A stretch of 5,995 nucleotides of DNA. Source: an uncultured Campylobacter sp. Lineage in GTDB: Bacteria; Campylobacterota; Campylobacteria; Campylobacterales; Campylobacteraceae. The number at the start of each line of letters is the position of its first letter. Position 1 is the first letter of the stretch. The DNA is taken from contig NZ_CALKTS010000298.1 in assembly GCF_937997595.1 (NCBI RefSeq), positions 1 through 5,995 of the forward strand, given 5' to 3'. The notes under the pieces were generated by a model, which saw only the letters and a program-made list of their open reading frames with translations, was not told the origin of the DNA and searched no databases. The position numbers and the translations under genes are program-made. Positions 4,747 through 5,995 of this stretch are shown one piece after another.

Positions 4747-4754
4747 TAAGAAAT

Positions 4755-5995
4755 TTGGACACGGACAGTTCGGTTTTAATGTTAGTTTTAGCTTTTGTAT
4801 TCATCTTTATGAATGCTTTTTTCGTTCTTTCGGAATTCTCAATCGTCAAAGTAAGAAAGTCTCGCCTCGAAGAGCTTATCAAGGATAAAATTCCAAACGC
4901 AAAGCTCGCTTTTAAAATTTCAAACTCCCTAGACACCTATCTCAGCGCCACTCAGCTAGGCATTACGATAAGCTCGCTCGCCCTCGGCTGGATCGGTGAG
5001 CCCGCGGTATCAAGACTGATCGAGCTGCCGCTAAGATCCATCGGCATAGGCGGCGGAGCGGCGGCACATACGATCGCCTTCGTCATATCTTTTACGCTCG
5101 TTACGCTATTTCACGTAGTGCTTGGCGAGCTAGTGCCAAAATCCATCGCTATTGCCAAAACCGAGAAGATCGTGCTTTTTATCTCCAGACCGCTTCATAT
5201 TTTTTGGATTATGTTTTTTCCGATCATCAAGGCGTTTGACTTCATCGCCGCCGTTTCACTTAAAATAATCGGCGTAAAACCCGCTAAAGAGAGCGAGCTC
5301 GCGCTTTCTGACGAAGAGATCAAAATCATCGCGAGCGAGAGCCTAAAAGGCGGTGTGCTCGATAGCCTAGAGACCGAGATCATCAAAAACGCCGTCGATT
5401 TCAGCGACACGGTCGCCAAAGAGATAATGACGCCGAGGCGCGATCTCATATGCCTAAATAAGCAAAAAAGCTACGACGAAAACTATGCAACCGTATTGCA
5501 GTCGAAATTTACGCGCTTTCCATATATCGACGGCAGCAAGGATAACGTCCTAGGCCTCATCCACATCCGCGACATCATCCAGCAAAAGGGAGATAAAAGC
5601 TTCGATAAAATCGTGCGCAAGCTCATCATCGTGCCTGAAAACAGCCCGATCTCTAAAATTTTACCGATGATGAATAAACAGCGTATCTTCGCCGCGCTCG
5701 TTATCGACGAATACGGCGGTACGGCGGGATTTTTGACGATGGAAGATATAATAGAAGAAATTTTTGGCGACATCAACGACGAGCACGACGCGAATGCACA
5801 AAATTTCAAACGTATCGACGAGAACACCTTTGAGTTTAGAGGCCGCTTCGAGATCGAAGGCGTCGAGGAGGTGATGGGCATCGACTTCGACGAGGAGACC
5901 GAGCAGCTAACGATCGGCGGCTACGTCTTTAATCTCTTCGGCAGCCTACCTGAAATCGGCGATAAAATAAGCGATGAAAACTGCGATTACGAAGT
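4755..5995 (+). CDS. CNNM/CBS/CorC-HlyC transporter-like membrane protein (hemolysin-family, 3' cut)
   Basis: The frame stays open to the window end, giving 413 codons; full-length relatives are usually about 430-450 residues, so little is missing. Domain order is that of the CNNM (DUF21) - CBS pair - CorC/HlyC proteins. There are four hydrophobic segments (about 8-30, 63-81, 105-123 and 139-172) with the family motifs ALGWIGEP and GELVPKS (124-130). A CBS pair covers about 215-340, with MTPRRD (225-230) and DEYGGTAGFLTMEDIIEEIFGD starting at 318. A C-terminal CorC/HlyC domain runs from about 350, with TIGGYVFNLFGSLPEIGD near the end. Relatives called hemolysin or TlyC are mostly not toxins; characterised members act in magnesium or cobalt resistance and efflux (CorC, MpfA, the CNNM proteins) or polyamine export (PaeA). 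The substrate here is not determinable. The gene has its own promoter and a TTG start. Confidence 0.93.
   Translation, partial: MDTDSSVLMLVLAFVFIFMNAFFVLSEFSIVKVRKSRLEELIKDKIPNAKLAFKISNSLDTYLSATQLGITISSLALGWIGEPAVSRLIELPLRSIGIGGGAAAHTIAFVISFTLVTLFHVVLGELVPKSIAIAKTEKIVLFISRPLHIFWIMFFPIIKAFDFIAAVSLKIIGVKPAKESELALSDEEIKIIASESLKGGVLDSLETEIIKNAVDFSDTVAKEIMTPRRDLICLNKQKSYDENYATVLQSKFTRFPYIDGSKDNVLGLIHIRDIIQQKGDKSFDKIVRKLIIVPENSPISKILPMMNKQRIFAALVIDEYGGTAGFLTMEDIIEEIFGDINDEHDANAQNFKRIDENTFEFRGRFEIEGVEEVMGIDFDEETEQLTIGGYVFNLFGSLPEIGDKISDENCDYE

Larger units (their letters stand above)
4099..4754 (+). other. 656-base gene-free spacer of the same texture as 2187-3288
   Basis: No credible coding frame or RNA gene is seen. 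By hand count there are about 17 RAATTY sites, the same density as the first spacer. It shares with that spacer exact AAAATTCTAC 10-mers (4456-4465, 4649-4658), a 19/20 repeat (4607-4626) and CGCGCGATAA elements (4305-4315, 4616-4626). A further pairing, CAGCCG (4518-4523) with CGGCTG (4551-4556), encloses an AT-rich loop. The last 45 bases carry the promoter and ribosome site of the CNNM gene. Confidence 0.75.

Noticed and set aside
2187..4754. Insertion sequence or other mobile element
   Set aside because: No transposase frame, no long terminal inverted repeats and no target-site duplication could be seen.
5195..5881. Minus-strand open frames inside the CNNM gene
   Set aside because: The + frame encodes the full motif series of the CNNM/CBS/CorC family, so the antisense frames are by-products of its codon use.

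Overview
The window looks like chromosomal DNA of a Campylobacterota member, most likely a Campylobacter of roughly mid-40s GC (the oral C. gracilis / showae / rectus / curvus range). The reasons are TATAAT-type -10 boxes with T-rich upstream DNA and no clear -35, AAGGA-type ribosome sites, the order moaC then a HP0495-like DUF493 gene, and AAATTT/AAAATTC-rich spacers. The genus is an inference; no rRNA or marker gene is present to fix it.

Layout, all genes on the + strand: (1) bases 1-206 hold the possible tail of an upstream gene, a promoter, a strong intrinsic terminator that together could define a very short RNA, and a second promoter; (2) 207-2186 is a tight three-gene operon: moaC (molybdenum cofactor synthesis), a small DUF493/YbeD-like protein whose start lies inside moaC, and a 419-residue, almost proline-free helical protein of unknown function; (3) 2187-3288 is a 1.1 kb gene-free spacer packed with small perfect inverted repeats; (4) 3289-4098 is an M48 zinc-metalloprotease lipoprotein (LoiP/Oma1-like); (5) 4099-4754 is a second gene-free spacer of the same texture; (6) 4755 to the window end is a CNNM/CBS/CorC-HlyC membrane transporter-like protein with a TTG start, cut by the window edge.

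The genes themselves are ordinary: cofactor synthesis, envelope proteolysis and an ion or polyamine transport-type protein. The unusual material is in the two spacers (about 1.76 kb). By hand count they carry about 46 RAATTY sites (one per ~38 bases), against about 21 in ~4.0 kb of coding sequence (one per ~190). Many are extended to AAAATTC / GAATTTT and paired as perfect inverted repeats with ~11-nt loops. RAATTY is the site methylated by the orphan methyltransferase CtsM that lets Campylobacter jejuni discriminate self DNA during natural transformation. The spacers may therefore act as methyl-marked uptake or recognition DNA, or be a family of small hairpin repeats. This is a hypothesis from pattern only.
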